A stretch of DNA of 14,192 nucleotides from contig JAUYDP010000278.1 of the NCBI GenBank assembly GCA_030691805.1, positions 1-14,192 of the forward strand, read 5' to 3'. A program made the position numbers and the translations under genes. The notes under the pieces were generated by a model that was not told the origin of the DNA, made no database searches, and saw nothing but the letters and a program-made list of their open reading frames with translations. Shown here piece by piece: positions 6,961-13,512 of this stretch (positions are counted from its first letter, which is position 1; each line of letters opens with the position of its first letter). The DNA is from Dehalococcoidia bacterium. GTDB taxonomy: Bacteria > Chloroflexota > Dehalococcoidia > JAUYDP01.

Positions 6961-7629
6961 TCAGTTCCTTAGAGTTATGTTAACCTTTCGATCATCCCCC
7001 TCTCCAATGCTTTCTGTAACGACATAGGGGTTATCCTGGAGGGCCAGATGCACAATACGTCGCTCGTGAGGGGGCATAGCCTCCAGGGTTATTCCCCTCC
7101 TGTTGGCCCGCACTTGATCGGCCATTCGGAGGGCAAGTGCTTTGAGCGAAGCCTGTCTTCGGAGACGGTAGCCTTCCACATCCACAAACACTTTGACGCG
7201 GGATCGCAACCGCTTGCTAAGGATCAGGTTGACTAAATACTGGAGGCTGAAAAGGGTCTTTCCCCTACGCCCGATGAGGATCCCCAGGTCCTCGCCCTGG
7301 ATATCCAGGACACAGGTGACCTGGCCGTCAGTCATACCATACGTGGAAGGGGACTTGATATTAACGGTAGTTGGGAGTCCGAGGGCCTTTAGGATGGTCT
7401 CAAGGACCTCTTTGCTGGAGGAGGTCAATTCATCTTGCGGGCTTTCCGATATTATGGCGTCCAGAAGACTCACCCGTACTCTGGCCTCTTCAGCGCCGAT
7501 ACCCAGGATTCCTGATCTTCCTTCAGACAAGACCTCGATTATTACCTGGTCTCGCCCGACGCCCAGATCGGCCAGGGCCAACTCGATGGCCTCGTCGGCG
7601 CTCTTAGCGCTTCTTTCCGCGTTTTGCAT
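6961..7629 (-). CDS. jag: Jag/KhpB RNA-binding protein (Jag-N, KH and R3H domains)
   Basis: A 222-residue cytoplasmic RNA-binding protein typically encoded next to yidC. Domains in order: Jag-N at about 5-52 ('SGILGIGAEEARVRV'), KH at about 73-150 with the GxxG loop 'GRRG' at 120-123 in 'ILIGRRGKTLFSLQYLVN', and R3H at about 155-219 with Arg190-x3-His194 in 'PPHERRIVHLAL'. In Firmicutes this protein (KhpB/EloR) binds many transcripts and influences cell elongation and division; that role is family knowledge, not shown here. The ATG start lies within the 3' end of yidC (26-base overlap), with AAGGAGG further upstream in yidC, so the two are coupled. Confidence 0.95.
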   Translation of the reverse strand: MQNAERSAKSADEAIELALADLGVGRDQVIIEVLSEGRSGILGIGAEEARVRVSLLDAIISESPQDELTSSSKEVLETILKALGLPTTVNIKSPSTYGMTDGQVTCVLDIQGEDLGILIGRRGKTLFSLQYLVNLILSKRLRSRVKVFVDVEGYRLRRQASLKALALRMADQVRANRRGITLEAMPPHERRIVHLALQDNPYVVTESIGEGDDRKVNITLRN

Positions 7630-8452
7630 CGGCCTTCTTGGTTCCTCCTTTCATAGCGGGCTTGGAGGTATCGGCCGCCGGGGCAGGAGCAGGCTTGGAG
7701 GTAGCGGCCGCCGGGGCAGGAGCCGGTGTGAAGAGATTGCCCCAACCCGTTACAGTGTATTGCATGGCAATGCCTACCAGGTTAGACATTACCCAATAAA
7801 GGGCAAGGCCGCTGGCAAAACTTAGAGTCATGAATGCGAACATGAGGGGCATCATGGTCTGCATCATTCGGTTCATCTGCGCCTGTTGAGGGTCCGCGTT
7901 GGCCATTGTCATCATCTTCTGCTGCACCCACATGGAGCCACCTACCAGGATGGGAAGCACCCATATAGGATCCGGTTTGGCCAGGTCCAGCCAGAGGAAG
8001 TTATTATTCAGGGGAATAGTCACCCAGACCGTGTCCAAGGCAGTGTACATGTGCTGAGAGAGAGATAGCAGCCCTTCTGGTGTGTCGGCCAGAGCCTGTA
8101 GGATGGACTGATAAAGGCCGATCCAGATTGGGAATTGCACCACTGTAGGTAGGGCGCACCCCAAAGGGTTTACCCCGTGCTCTTTATAGAGCTTCATGGT
8201 CTCTTGAGAGATCTTCTCCTTGTCCTTGCCGTACTTCTTCTGAAGCTCCTTCATCTTGGGTTGGAGCGTCATCATAGACTTGGAGGCATGAAGCTGCTTC
8301 AACGTCAAGGGCAGCATAAATACTCTGATGACCAGGGTGAAAACGAGTATCGCTATCCCAAAATTGCTGAAAGTAACCTTATAAAGTAAGATAAGGAAAT
8401 TCAGCATGGGCATCAGAATTACCGTGTTCCAGGCTAGCGTTATCTCAGGCAC
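7604..8452 (-). CDS. yidC: Membrane protein insertase YidC/Oxa1
   Basis: A 282-residue insertase that places membrane proteins into the bilayer alone or with SecYEG. It lacks the large periplasmic domain of proteobacterial YidC, and no lipobox is seen. The core begins with 'FGIAILVFTLVIRVFMLPLT' (31-50), holding the conserved groove Arg43. A basic cytoplasmic helical hairpin (about 54-95) follows, then 'NPLGCALPTVVQFPIWIGLYQ' (95-115) and later membrane helices at about 163-180 and 200-230. The tail (241-282) is low complexity, with a duplicated 11-residue Pro/Ala/Thr/Lys unit and a very basic end ('KKADAKRGKKR') suited to ribosome contact. GTG start; its ribosome site AAAGGAA overlaps the stop of the propeller gene. 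Confidence 0.95.
   Translation of the reverse strand: MPEITLAWNTVILMPMLNFLILLYKVTFSNFGIAILVFTLVIRVFMLPLTLKQLHASKSMMTLQPKMKELQKKYGKDKEKISQETMKLYKEHGVNPLGCALPTVVQFPIWIGLYQSILQALADTPEGLLSLSQHMYTALDTVWVTIPLNNNFLWLDLAKPDPIWVLPILVGGSMWVQQKMMTMANADPQQAQMNRMMQTMMPLMFAFMTLSFASGLALYWVMSNLVGIAMQYTVTGWGNLFTPAPAPAAATSKPAPAPAADTSKPAMKGGTKKADAKRGKKR
7660..7725 (-). repeat. 33-base tandem duplication in the YidC C-terminal tail
   Basis: Two adjacent 33-base copies (7660-7692 and 7693-7725) differ at two positions only. They encode successive Pro-Ala-Pro-Ala-Ala-(A/D)-Thr-Ser-Lys type units of the cytoplasmic tail. The near identity points to a recent in-frame duplication. Confidence 0.85.
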
Positions 8453-8467
8453 GTATTCGCTATTCCT

Positions 8468-9529
8468 TTAGATTGGGGCTTCCCATCTCTTGGTCCCGGT
8501 CTTTATGTCAATTGCATACAAAACCTTCTCTCTGGATGCAACGTAGAGAATGCCATCTTGAACCGCGATGTTGGCGAGAACGGGGGCTTTGACCGTTACC
8601 CTTCGTTGCTCCGACCCGGTCTGGGCGTCGAGCCACAATAGCTCTCCGTTTTGAGCGGCCACCACGATCGCGCCCTCCGCTGCCACCGGCTGAGAGCGGA
8701 TTAGGTCTCTGGCAGTGTATTCCCACTTCTTGGCGCCGCTGGCCAGGTCTAGCGCATACACCTTTTTATCAAGACCTCCAACATAGACCGTGCCACCAAT
8801 GACCAGAGGCTGTGACCAAAAGGCGTTCCCGCCCTCGAAGCGCCAGGCCTCTTTTCCGGTAGAGGCTTCCACGGCATAGAAGTTACGATCGAAAGAGCCG
8901 ATAAGGACCTTACCACCGGCAAATGTGGGTGTGGAGGCTAGGGCGCCCTGGGCTAAGAAGGGCCAAAGGACTGTCCCATTGGAGGAGTTCAGAGCATAGA
9001 GCTGGCGGTCTAGAGAAGTTACGTATACTGCTCCGGCCGTAACCACAGGTGATGACCATATTTTGTTGCGGGAAGCAAATTCCCACTTCTTCTTGCCGTC
9101 GAAATCAAGGGCATACACCTTCCCATCGGATGAAGAAACATATACTAAGGACCCAAACACGGAGGCATCGCCCACTATTGGTCCGCCCGTGGTGAATTCC
9201 CAGCGTTTGAGGCCGCTAGCCGCGTCCAGGGCGTACAACTTCCCATCGTATGAACCGACGTATACCACACTGGCAGATACGGTAGCGGAAGCGTAGAATG
9301 GGCCTAGCTTGGTTTCTCCCTCTGCTGGAAACTGCCATTTCCTGGCGCCGCTGGAGACTTCAAGAGCTAGCAGCCTGCCATCAGTTGATCCAACATAGAC
9401 CGTATCTCCGGCTGGGGTTGGGCCCGGCCATCCAATGGCAGAAGCGCTAGTGCAAGCGGATAGTGTTAGAGTAAGAGCAACCAGTATTAAAAGCCAGTTC
9501 AACCGGCTTGAGGGTGTCTTCTTTATCAC
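8468..9529 (-). CDS. PQQ-like (BamB-like) beta-propeller lipoprotein
   Basis: A 353-residue exported lipoprotein. A basic N-terminus and hydrophobic stretch end in lipobox 'LSAC' (Cys26). The rest is built of eight repeats with the pattern 'vYVgs.DgklYALda.sGkkkWef', typical of PQQ/BamB-like WD40-type propeller blades, so an eight-bladed propeller is expected. Repeats 1-6 are regular; repeats 7 and 8 are more diverged ('AIVVAAQNGELLWLD', 'ILYVASREKVLYAID'). No dehydrogenase-specific residues are seen, so a scaffold or protein-binding role is more likely than a PQQ enzyme. It lies between yidD and yidC, 15 bases from yidC, suggesting a role in membrane-protein biogenesis; this is inference. 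The GTG start has a weak ribosome site, so the exact start is uncertain. Confidence 0.87.
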   Translation of the reverse strand: MIKKTPSSRLNWLLILVALTLTLSACTSASAIGWPGPTPAGDTVYVGSTDGRLLALEVSSGARKWQFPAEGETKLGPFYASATVSASVVYVGSYDGKLYALDAASGLKRWEFTTGGPIVGDASVFGSLVYVSSSDGKVYALDFDGKKKWEFASRNKIWSSPVVTAGAVYVTSLDRQLYALNSSNGTVLWPFLAQGALASTPTFAGGKVLIGSFDRNFYAVEASTGKEAWRFEGGNAFWSQPLVIGGTVYVGGLDKKVYALDLASGAKKWEYTARDLIRSQPVAAEGAIVVAAQNGELLWLDAQTGSEQRRVTVKAPVLANIAVQDGILYVASREKVLYAIDIKTGTKRWEAPI

Positions 9530-9572
9530 TTACTAATCTTCTACTATCTGTTATTAAGGATGGGTCCTGCCC

Positions 9573-9782
9573 CTAATGAAGGGGGTCATATCCGCCTGGA
9601 GAGAAAGGATGGCAACGGCCGATTCGTTTCAGCGCCAGCCATGCCCCTTTGCCCAGCCCATATTTCTCTATAGCCTCGTATCCATATTTGGAGCAGGAAG
9701 GCAAGAACCGGCAGGACGATGGGATTCGGGAAGAGAGGAACCTCTTGTACAATCGTATGGTAAAAAGGCCTGTGGCCTTCAT
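9573..9782 (-). CDS. yidD: Membrane protein insertion efficiency factor YidD
   Basis: A 69-residue protein of the YidD family, which helps YidC-dependent insertion at the inner membrane. It shows the whole family signature: an amphipathic N-terminal segment, 'CRFLPSCSKYGYEAIEKYG' (Cys24, Cys30), 'KGAWLALKRIGRCHPF' (Cys57) and a terminal 'GGYDPLH'. Length is typical. Its ATG overlaps the rnpA stop by four bases (ATGA), implying coupled translation. Forty-three bases separate it from the propeller lipoprotein. Confidence 0.95.
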   Translation of the reverse strand: MKATGLFTIRLYKRFLSSRIPSSCRFLPSCSKYGYEAIEKYGLGKGAWLALKRIGRCHPFSPGGYDPLH

Positions 9783-10150
9783 TGCTCGATATTCTCCTTC
9801 GGCTCAGTAATTGCGGCAGGGTTCTCCAGGAGACGTGCTCTCGCCAGGACGTCCTTTAGTGCGCTCGTGATCTGCCGGAAGTCAGATGTTCTCGCGCCAA
9901 CCCTGGCGGTCAGAAGCAGGTCCCAGCCTTCACGGGCCGTCACCGAGCGGGCTGCCTCCCTTATGAGACGCTTAACCCGGTTCCTCTCCACTGCCTTGCC
10001 GATATGCTTCCCGACCCTGAAGGCATACCGTGTGGGTCCTTCTTGATTGGGCAGCGCTCTCAGCCCTAGCTGGGCGTTGTACCAGCGCCTCCCCTCTTTG
10101 CTTACAGCAGAAATCCGTTTCTCGTCAGAGAGCCGCCGACGCCTCTCCAA
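9779..10150 (-). CDS. rnpA: Ribonuclease P protein component
   Basis: A 123-residue basic protein subunit of RNase P, which assists the RNA subunit in cutting 5' leaders from precursor tRNAs. The hallmark RNR motif 'RNRVKRLIRE' is at residues 56-65, preceded by 'AFRVGKHIGKAVE', and the distal 'DLLLTARVGARTSDF' strand is present. It starts with TTG at 10150, three bases after the rpmH stop, the usual rpmH-rnpA arrangement. The C-terminal 15 residues are hydrophilic and not conserved in general. Confidence 0.95.
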   Translation of the reverse strand: MERRRRLSDEKRISAVSKEGRRWYNAQLGLRALPNQEGPTRYAFRVGKHIGKAVERNRVKRLIREAARSVTAREGWDLLLTARVGARTSDFRQITSALKDVLARARLLENPAAITEPKENIEQ

Positions 10151-10153
10151 CGT

Positions 10154-10294
10154 TTACGCCACTGCCAGGGCCTTCCTGCCTTTCAGCCTCCGGGCCTTCA
10201 GCACCCGGCGACCTCCTTTGGTGCTCATACGGGCCCGAAAGCCATGCTCTCGTAGCCGGGGGATTCTCTTGGGCTGATATGTTCTCTTTGGCAA
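10154..10294 (-). CDS. rpmH: 50S ribosomal protein L34
   Basis: A 46-residue, highly basic ribosomal protein, too short for common ORF length limits. The reading is 'MPKRTYQPKRIPRLREHGF' followed by 'RARMSTKGGRRVLKARRLKG', the classic L34 sequence (family consensus MKRTYQPk...hGFr.Rm.tk.GR.vl..RR.kGR). It starts with TTG at 10292-10294, confirmed by GGAGG five bases upstream and by a perfect promoter at 10318-10346. The TAA stop is at 10154-10156. It is the first gene of the operon continuing through rnpA, yidD, the propeller gene, yidC, jag, a PfkB kinase and a YhbP-like protein. dnaA is not upstream here; a DNA glycosylase gene is. Confidence 0.95.
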   Translation of the reverse strand: MPKRTYQPKRIPRLREHGFRARMSTKGGRRVLKARRLKGRKALAVA

Positions 10295-10317
10295 AAGGCC
10301 CTCCTGTATACTGGCAG

Positions 10318-10346
10318 ATTATACTTGATTAGAGAGGGGGTGTCAA
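10318..10346 (-). promoter_or_regulatory. Perfect-consensus sigma70 promoter for the rpmH operon
   Basis: On the minus strand TTGACA (10341-10346), exactly 17 bases, then TATAAT (10318-10323): 12 of 12 consensus positions with optimal spacing. Transcription would begin near 10311, leaving a leader of about 16 bases before the L34 TTG start. The TGA of the -35 box is also the stop codon of the upstream glycosylase gene. Strong constitutive expression is expected for a ribosomal protein operon. Confidence 0.88.
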
Positions 10347-11014
10347 TAATCACATGCATCTCTAATAGGGCACTCGGAACAAAGGGGCCGCTTCCGGCAG
10401 AACTCTTTGCCGTGCTGCACTAGCAGGGCATGGTAATCGTTAAACAACTGCGGGACGCGAGGTAGGTTGTCCATAAACATGGCCTGGAGTCTATGGTAAG
10501 TCTCTTTTTCAGGGCATAACCCAAGCCGGAAGAAGGTCCGCCTGGTATAGGCGTCTATCACGAAGATGGGTTTTATAGCGGCGTACAGGAGAATGGAATC
10601 GGCGGTCTCTTCCCCGATTCCATGCACTCCCAATAGCTCCTCCCTAAGCTCATAGGTGTCCCGTGCGAAAAGGGCGCTGAGGCTATCATCATATCTCTCG
10701 CCCAGATAGCGTGCCAGGGCTTTTAGCTTCTTGGCCTTGGCGTTGTAGTAACCGGAAGGGTAAACCAACCGGGATAGAGCCTCGACTGGTATGGAGCGAA
10801 TCTGCTGCGGACTCATAACCCCGTTCGACTTCAGGTTAGCAATGGCTTTTTGCACGTTGGTCCAGGCGGCTGACTGGGTGAGGATGGCCCCTACCATTAC
10901 CTCGAAAGGCTCCTCGGCCGGCCACCAATGCAGTGGCCCATAGTGGTCGAAAAGCCTCTGATATATTATCTGTAGCTTGTTACCGGCCTCAGTCTTCGTG
11001 CTTGCCGCTTGCAT
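10343..11014 (-). CDS. Endonuclease III-like HhH-GPD DNA glycosylase with Fe-S cluster (COG2231/MagIII-like)
   Basis: A 223-residue base-excision repair glycosylase. It has 'HWWPAEEPFEVMVGAILTQSAAWTNVQKAI' at about 29-58 (split family signature), the helix-hairpin-helix 'LLGVHGIGEETADSILLYA' at 127-145, and the essential Asp154 in 'VIDAYTRR'. Four cysteines (206, 212, 215, 221; C-x5-C-x2-C-x5-C) should hold a [4Fe-4S] cluster. The Lys that gives Endo III its lyase activity is Glu136 here, so a single-function glycosylase, as in the 3-methyladenine glycosylase MagIII group, is predicted. The ATG at 11014 is head-to-head with the hydroxylase gene. Its stop is embedded in the rpmH promoter. A different damaged base as substrate is possible. 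Confidence 0.88.
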   Translation of the reverse strand: MQAASTKTEAGNKLQIIYQRLFDHYGPLHWWPAEEPFEVMVGAILTQSAAWTNVQKAIANLKSNGVMSPQQIRSIPVEALSRLVYPSGYYNAKAKKLKALARYLGERYDDSLSALFARDTYELREELLGVHGIGEETADSILLYAAIKPIFVIDAYTRRTFFRLGLCPEKETYHRLQAMFMDNLPRVPQLFNDYHALLVQHGKEFCRKRPLCSECPIRDACDY

Positions 11015-11031
11015 GTCAACGCACCTATAAT
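11002..11031 (+). promoter_or_regulatory. Candidate promoter for the molybdenum hydroxylase gene
   Basis: TATAAT at 11026-11031 (6 of 6) with TTGCCG at 11002-11007 (4 of 6) and an 18-base spacer. It overlaps the start codon of the divergent glycosylase gene and lies 44 bases before the preferred TTG start. The complement (TATTAT) might serve the other strand, but its -35 is poor. Confidence 0.5.
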
Positions 11032-11074
11032 ACCACCAGAAGCTCCTTCTAAAAAAGGGCTTGGAGGCACGTAC

Positions 11075-13387
11075 TTGGACGAATTCGCGATTATTGGAAA
11101 GAGACTCCCTCTAATCGAAGCCCCAGCCAAATCAATGGGACAGGTCAAATATGTCGCTGATTTAGCACTTCCGGGGATGCTTCACGGCGCAATACTTCGC
11201 AGTCCGTTCCCCCATGCGCGAATCCTGAACATTGATGTCTCCCAGGCCTTACGACTGGCTGGGGTCAAAGCACTTATCACCGGAAAGGATACCCGCGGGC
11301 GCAAGTACGGTCTCATGCCCCTGACCGCTGACGAGCTGGCCCTGGCCATAGATAAGGTCCACTATATCGGCGAGGCGGTCGCAGCCGTTGCTGCCGTGGA
11401 TGAGGATATTGCACAAGCTGCCCTCGGACTGATTAACGTTGACTACGAGGAGATCCCAGCCGTTCTCGACCCTCTTGAAGCCCTCAGAGAGGGGGCGCCT
11501 CGAGTCCATCAAGACGCACCCGGCAACATTTCCTGCCAGGCATCGTGGCATTTCGGGGACGTGGAGGAGCATTTCCGCCGGGCAGACCATATTCGCGAAG
11601 ATATCTTCGCGACTCAGCCGGTTACCCACGCCCCCCTCGAGCCACACGGCACAGTAGCGTCCTATGACTCTACCGGCGTCTTGACCGTTTGGGCTTCGTC
11701 CCAAAATCTTTATCTTTGCCGCCTCTCGCTGTCTGTGACGCTGGGAATTCCGGAAGGTAAGATCCGCATTATCAAACCTGCTGTGGGTGGGGGCTTCGGT
11801 GGCAAGGTTGAGATGTACTCTCACGATTTCGCCGCCTCGTTCCTCTCTATGAGGACTGGGCGGCCGGTTAAGATCGTATGTTCACGTGACGAAGTATTCT
11901 CCGCCACCCGGTACCGCAACCCGATGTCGCTCTGGCTGCGCACAGGAGTCAAGAAAGACGGGAGACTCCTGGCCCGAGACTGCCGGGTAATCGCCGACGG
12001 GGGCGCCTATACCAGCACCGGTCCTGGATTGCTGTATCTGGTCGGGATGATAGCCAATACACCTTACCGTTTACCCGCTTTCCGGTATAAAGGAATCAGG
12101 GCTTACACGAATAAGCCGCCTGCCGGGCCGCAGCGGGGACACGGCGTCATTCAGGGTACCTTTGCCGTGGAGTCACAAATAGACATGTTAGCCAGGGATT
12201 TGGGGCTGGACCCGGTGGAGATGCGGCGTCGCAACGCGACGTCATCGGGATATATGATGGCCAACGGCGTGCGGATAAAGAGTTGTGGGCTGTCTGAGTG
12301 TATCGAAAGGGCTGCTGGCTCAGTTGGCTGGGGAGCTGGAGAGAGAGACCCAAAGAACGGGCGTGGCCGGGGCATGGCGGTCGGCGCCTTTACCTCAGGC
12401 CAGCAAATAGTGCCCCACCTCCACGCCGCCGCCATAATCAAAATCCATTACGATGGAGCGGTGACCCTCTACACTGGAGCTCCTGACATTGGGCAGGGGT
12501 CCAACACCGTCCTGGCGCAGATTGCCGCTGAAGAACTGGGCGTGAAGATGGAGGACATGCGCGTAGTCGCGGCCGATAGCGATACGACTCCCATGGACTC
12601 CGGCGCCTACTCCAGCCGTGTAACGGTCTTTGTTGGGAATGCCGTGAAGGATGCTGCAGCCAAGGCGAAAGCTCAACTCCTCGAGGCCGCAGCCGTTCAA
12701 CTGGAGGCCCGTCGTGAGGACCTGGAGGCCCGTGACGGCCGGATCTGGGTGAAGGGCAGTCCCGAACGGGGTCTTACCACTCAACAGGCTGCAAAGGCTT
12801 ATCTCCGCCAAAAGGAGGAGCCAATAGTCGCCCACGGCAACTTCCACCAGATGGAAGAACATATCACCGCCGGCCATGGGGTTTTCACTACGGCCAGGGG
12901 AACCCTACCGGAGGATGCCGGCCTCGAGACGCCCTCCCCTTCGTTTAGCTTCGCAGCCCAGGTGGCCGAGGTGGAAGTAGACCGGGAAACTGGCCAGGTT
13001 AACGTGATAAGATACGCCGCTTCTCACGATAGCGGCCGCGCCATCAACCCGCTGGCTGTGGAAGGGCAGATAGAAGGGTCTATAGCCGGGGGAATGGGGC
13101 AAGCCCTAACGGAAGGGCTGGAGCGTAAGCATGGCCAGGCCTTTAATCCATCCTTCCTTGACTATCATATGCCTACAGCTTTAGAGATGCCCGAGTGCCA
13201 GGTCTGGGAAGTTAATGATCCGGACCCGGTAGGGCCTTTTGGGGCCAAGGAATCCGGCGAGGGAACCCAGGTCCCTGGCCCGGCGGCTGTCGCCAACGCC
13301 GTCTGCGATGCGATTGGCGTTCGTATTACCAGCCTCCCGATCACACCGGAGAAGGTGCTGAAGGGTCTACATAAGAAGGAGAGATAA
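11075..13387 (+). CDS. Xanthine dehydrogenase/4-hydroxybenzoyl-CoA reductase-family molybdopterin-binding large subunit
   Basis: A 770-residue molybdenum hydroxylase catalytic subunit. I chose TTG 11075: GGAGG at 11063-11067 sits seven bases upstream, and the protein then opens 'MDEFAIIGKRLPLIEAP' as in relatives. The frame extends to a TTG at 11009, but that lies upstream of the likely -10 box. The first domain (about 10-120) has 'GQVKYVADLALPGMLHGAIL'. Molybdopterin contacts include 'GGGFGGK' (238-244), 'QRGHG' (353-357), 'GAPDIGQGSNTVLAQI' (about 468-483) and 'GAKESGEG' (723-730), where the second Glu is the expected catalytic base. The CO dehydrogenase loop 'AYRCSFR' is absent. It resembles 4-hydroxybenzoyl-CoA reductase alpha more than CoxL, but the substrate is unknown. 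No FAD or 2Fe-2S subunit gene is adjacent. Confidence 0.9.
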   Translation: MDEFAIIGKRLPLIEAPAKSMGQVKYVADLALPGMLHGAILRSPFPHARILNIDVSQALRLAGVKALITGKDTRGRKYGLMPLTADELALAIDKVHYIGEAVAAVAAVDEDIAQAALGLINVDYEEIPAVLDPLEALREGAPRVHQDAPGNISCQASWHFGDVEEHFRRADHIREDIFATQPVTHAPLEPHGTVASYDSTGVLTVWASSQNLYLCRLSLSVTLGIPEGKIRIIKPAVGGGFGGKVEMYSHDFAASFLSMRTGRPVKIVCSRDEVFSATRYRNPMSLWLRTGVKKDGRLLARDCRVIADGGAYTSTGPGLLYLVGMIANTPYRLPAFRYKGIRAYTNKPPAGPQRGHGVIQGTFAVESQIDMLARDLGLDPVEMRRRNATSSGYMMANGVRIKSCGLSECIERAAGSVGWGAGERDPKNGRGRGMAVGAFTSGQQIVPHLHAAAIIKIHYDGAVTLYTGAPDIGQGSNTVLAQIAAEELGVKMEDMRVVAADSDTTPMDSGAYSSRVTVFVGNAVKDAAAKAKAQLLEAAAVQLEARREDLEARDGRIWVKGSPERGLTTQQAAKAYLRQKEEPIVAHGNFHQMEEHITAGHGVFTTARGTLPEDAGLETPSPSFSFAAQVAEVEVDRETGQVNVIRYAASHDSGRAINPLAVEGQIEGSIAGGMGQALTEGLERKHGQAFNPSFLDYHMPTALEMPECQVWEVNDPDPVGPFGAKESGEGTQVPGPAAVANAVCDAIGVRITSLPITPEKVLKGLHKKER

Positions 13388-13421
13388 TAGGCGGGCCTCC
13401 CACAAGAAAGCCCGCCTATTA
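13385..13421. terminator. 12-pair hairpin between convergent genes, likely bidirectional terminator
   Basis: TAATAGGCGGGC (13385-13396) pairs perfectly with GCCCGCCTATTA (13410-13421) around a 13-base loop. The hydroxylase stop TAA is the first three bases of the stem. On the plus strand it runs into a T-rich stretch ('TATTATTTCC'). On the minus strand it lies about 90 bases after the cytochrome stop and also ends in a T-rich stretch. It is therefore placed to end transcription from both sides. The remaining bases to 13512 show only a weak five-pair CGTAG/CTACG hairpin. Confidence 0.8.
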
Positions 13422-13512
13422 TTTCCGCCATGATGCCGTTACGCGAAGATTCTTACCATCGTAGTCGTTTAGGCACCTACGTTAATCTCTGAGCATTGGG
13501 GCTGGAGACACT

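Noticed and set aside
7193..7825. Long plus-strand frame opposite jag and the yidC tail
   Set aside because: Jag and YidC on the minus strand are well-supported families. The antisense product has no family features.
13440..13512. Possible mobile-element remnant ('GCGAAGATTCTTACC') resembling the inner block of the 3508-3705 element
   Set aside because: Only a short partial similarity without an inverted partner; chance is adequate.
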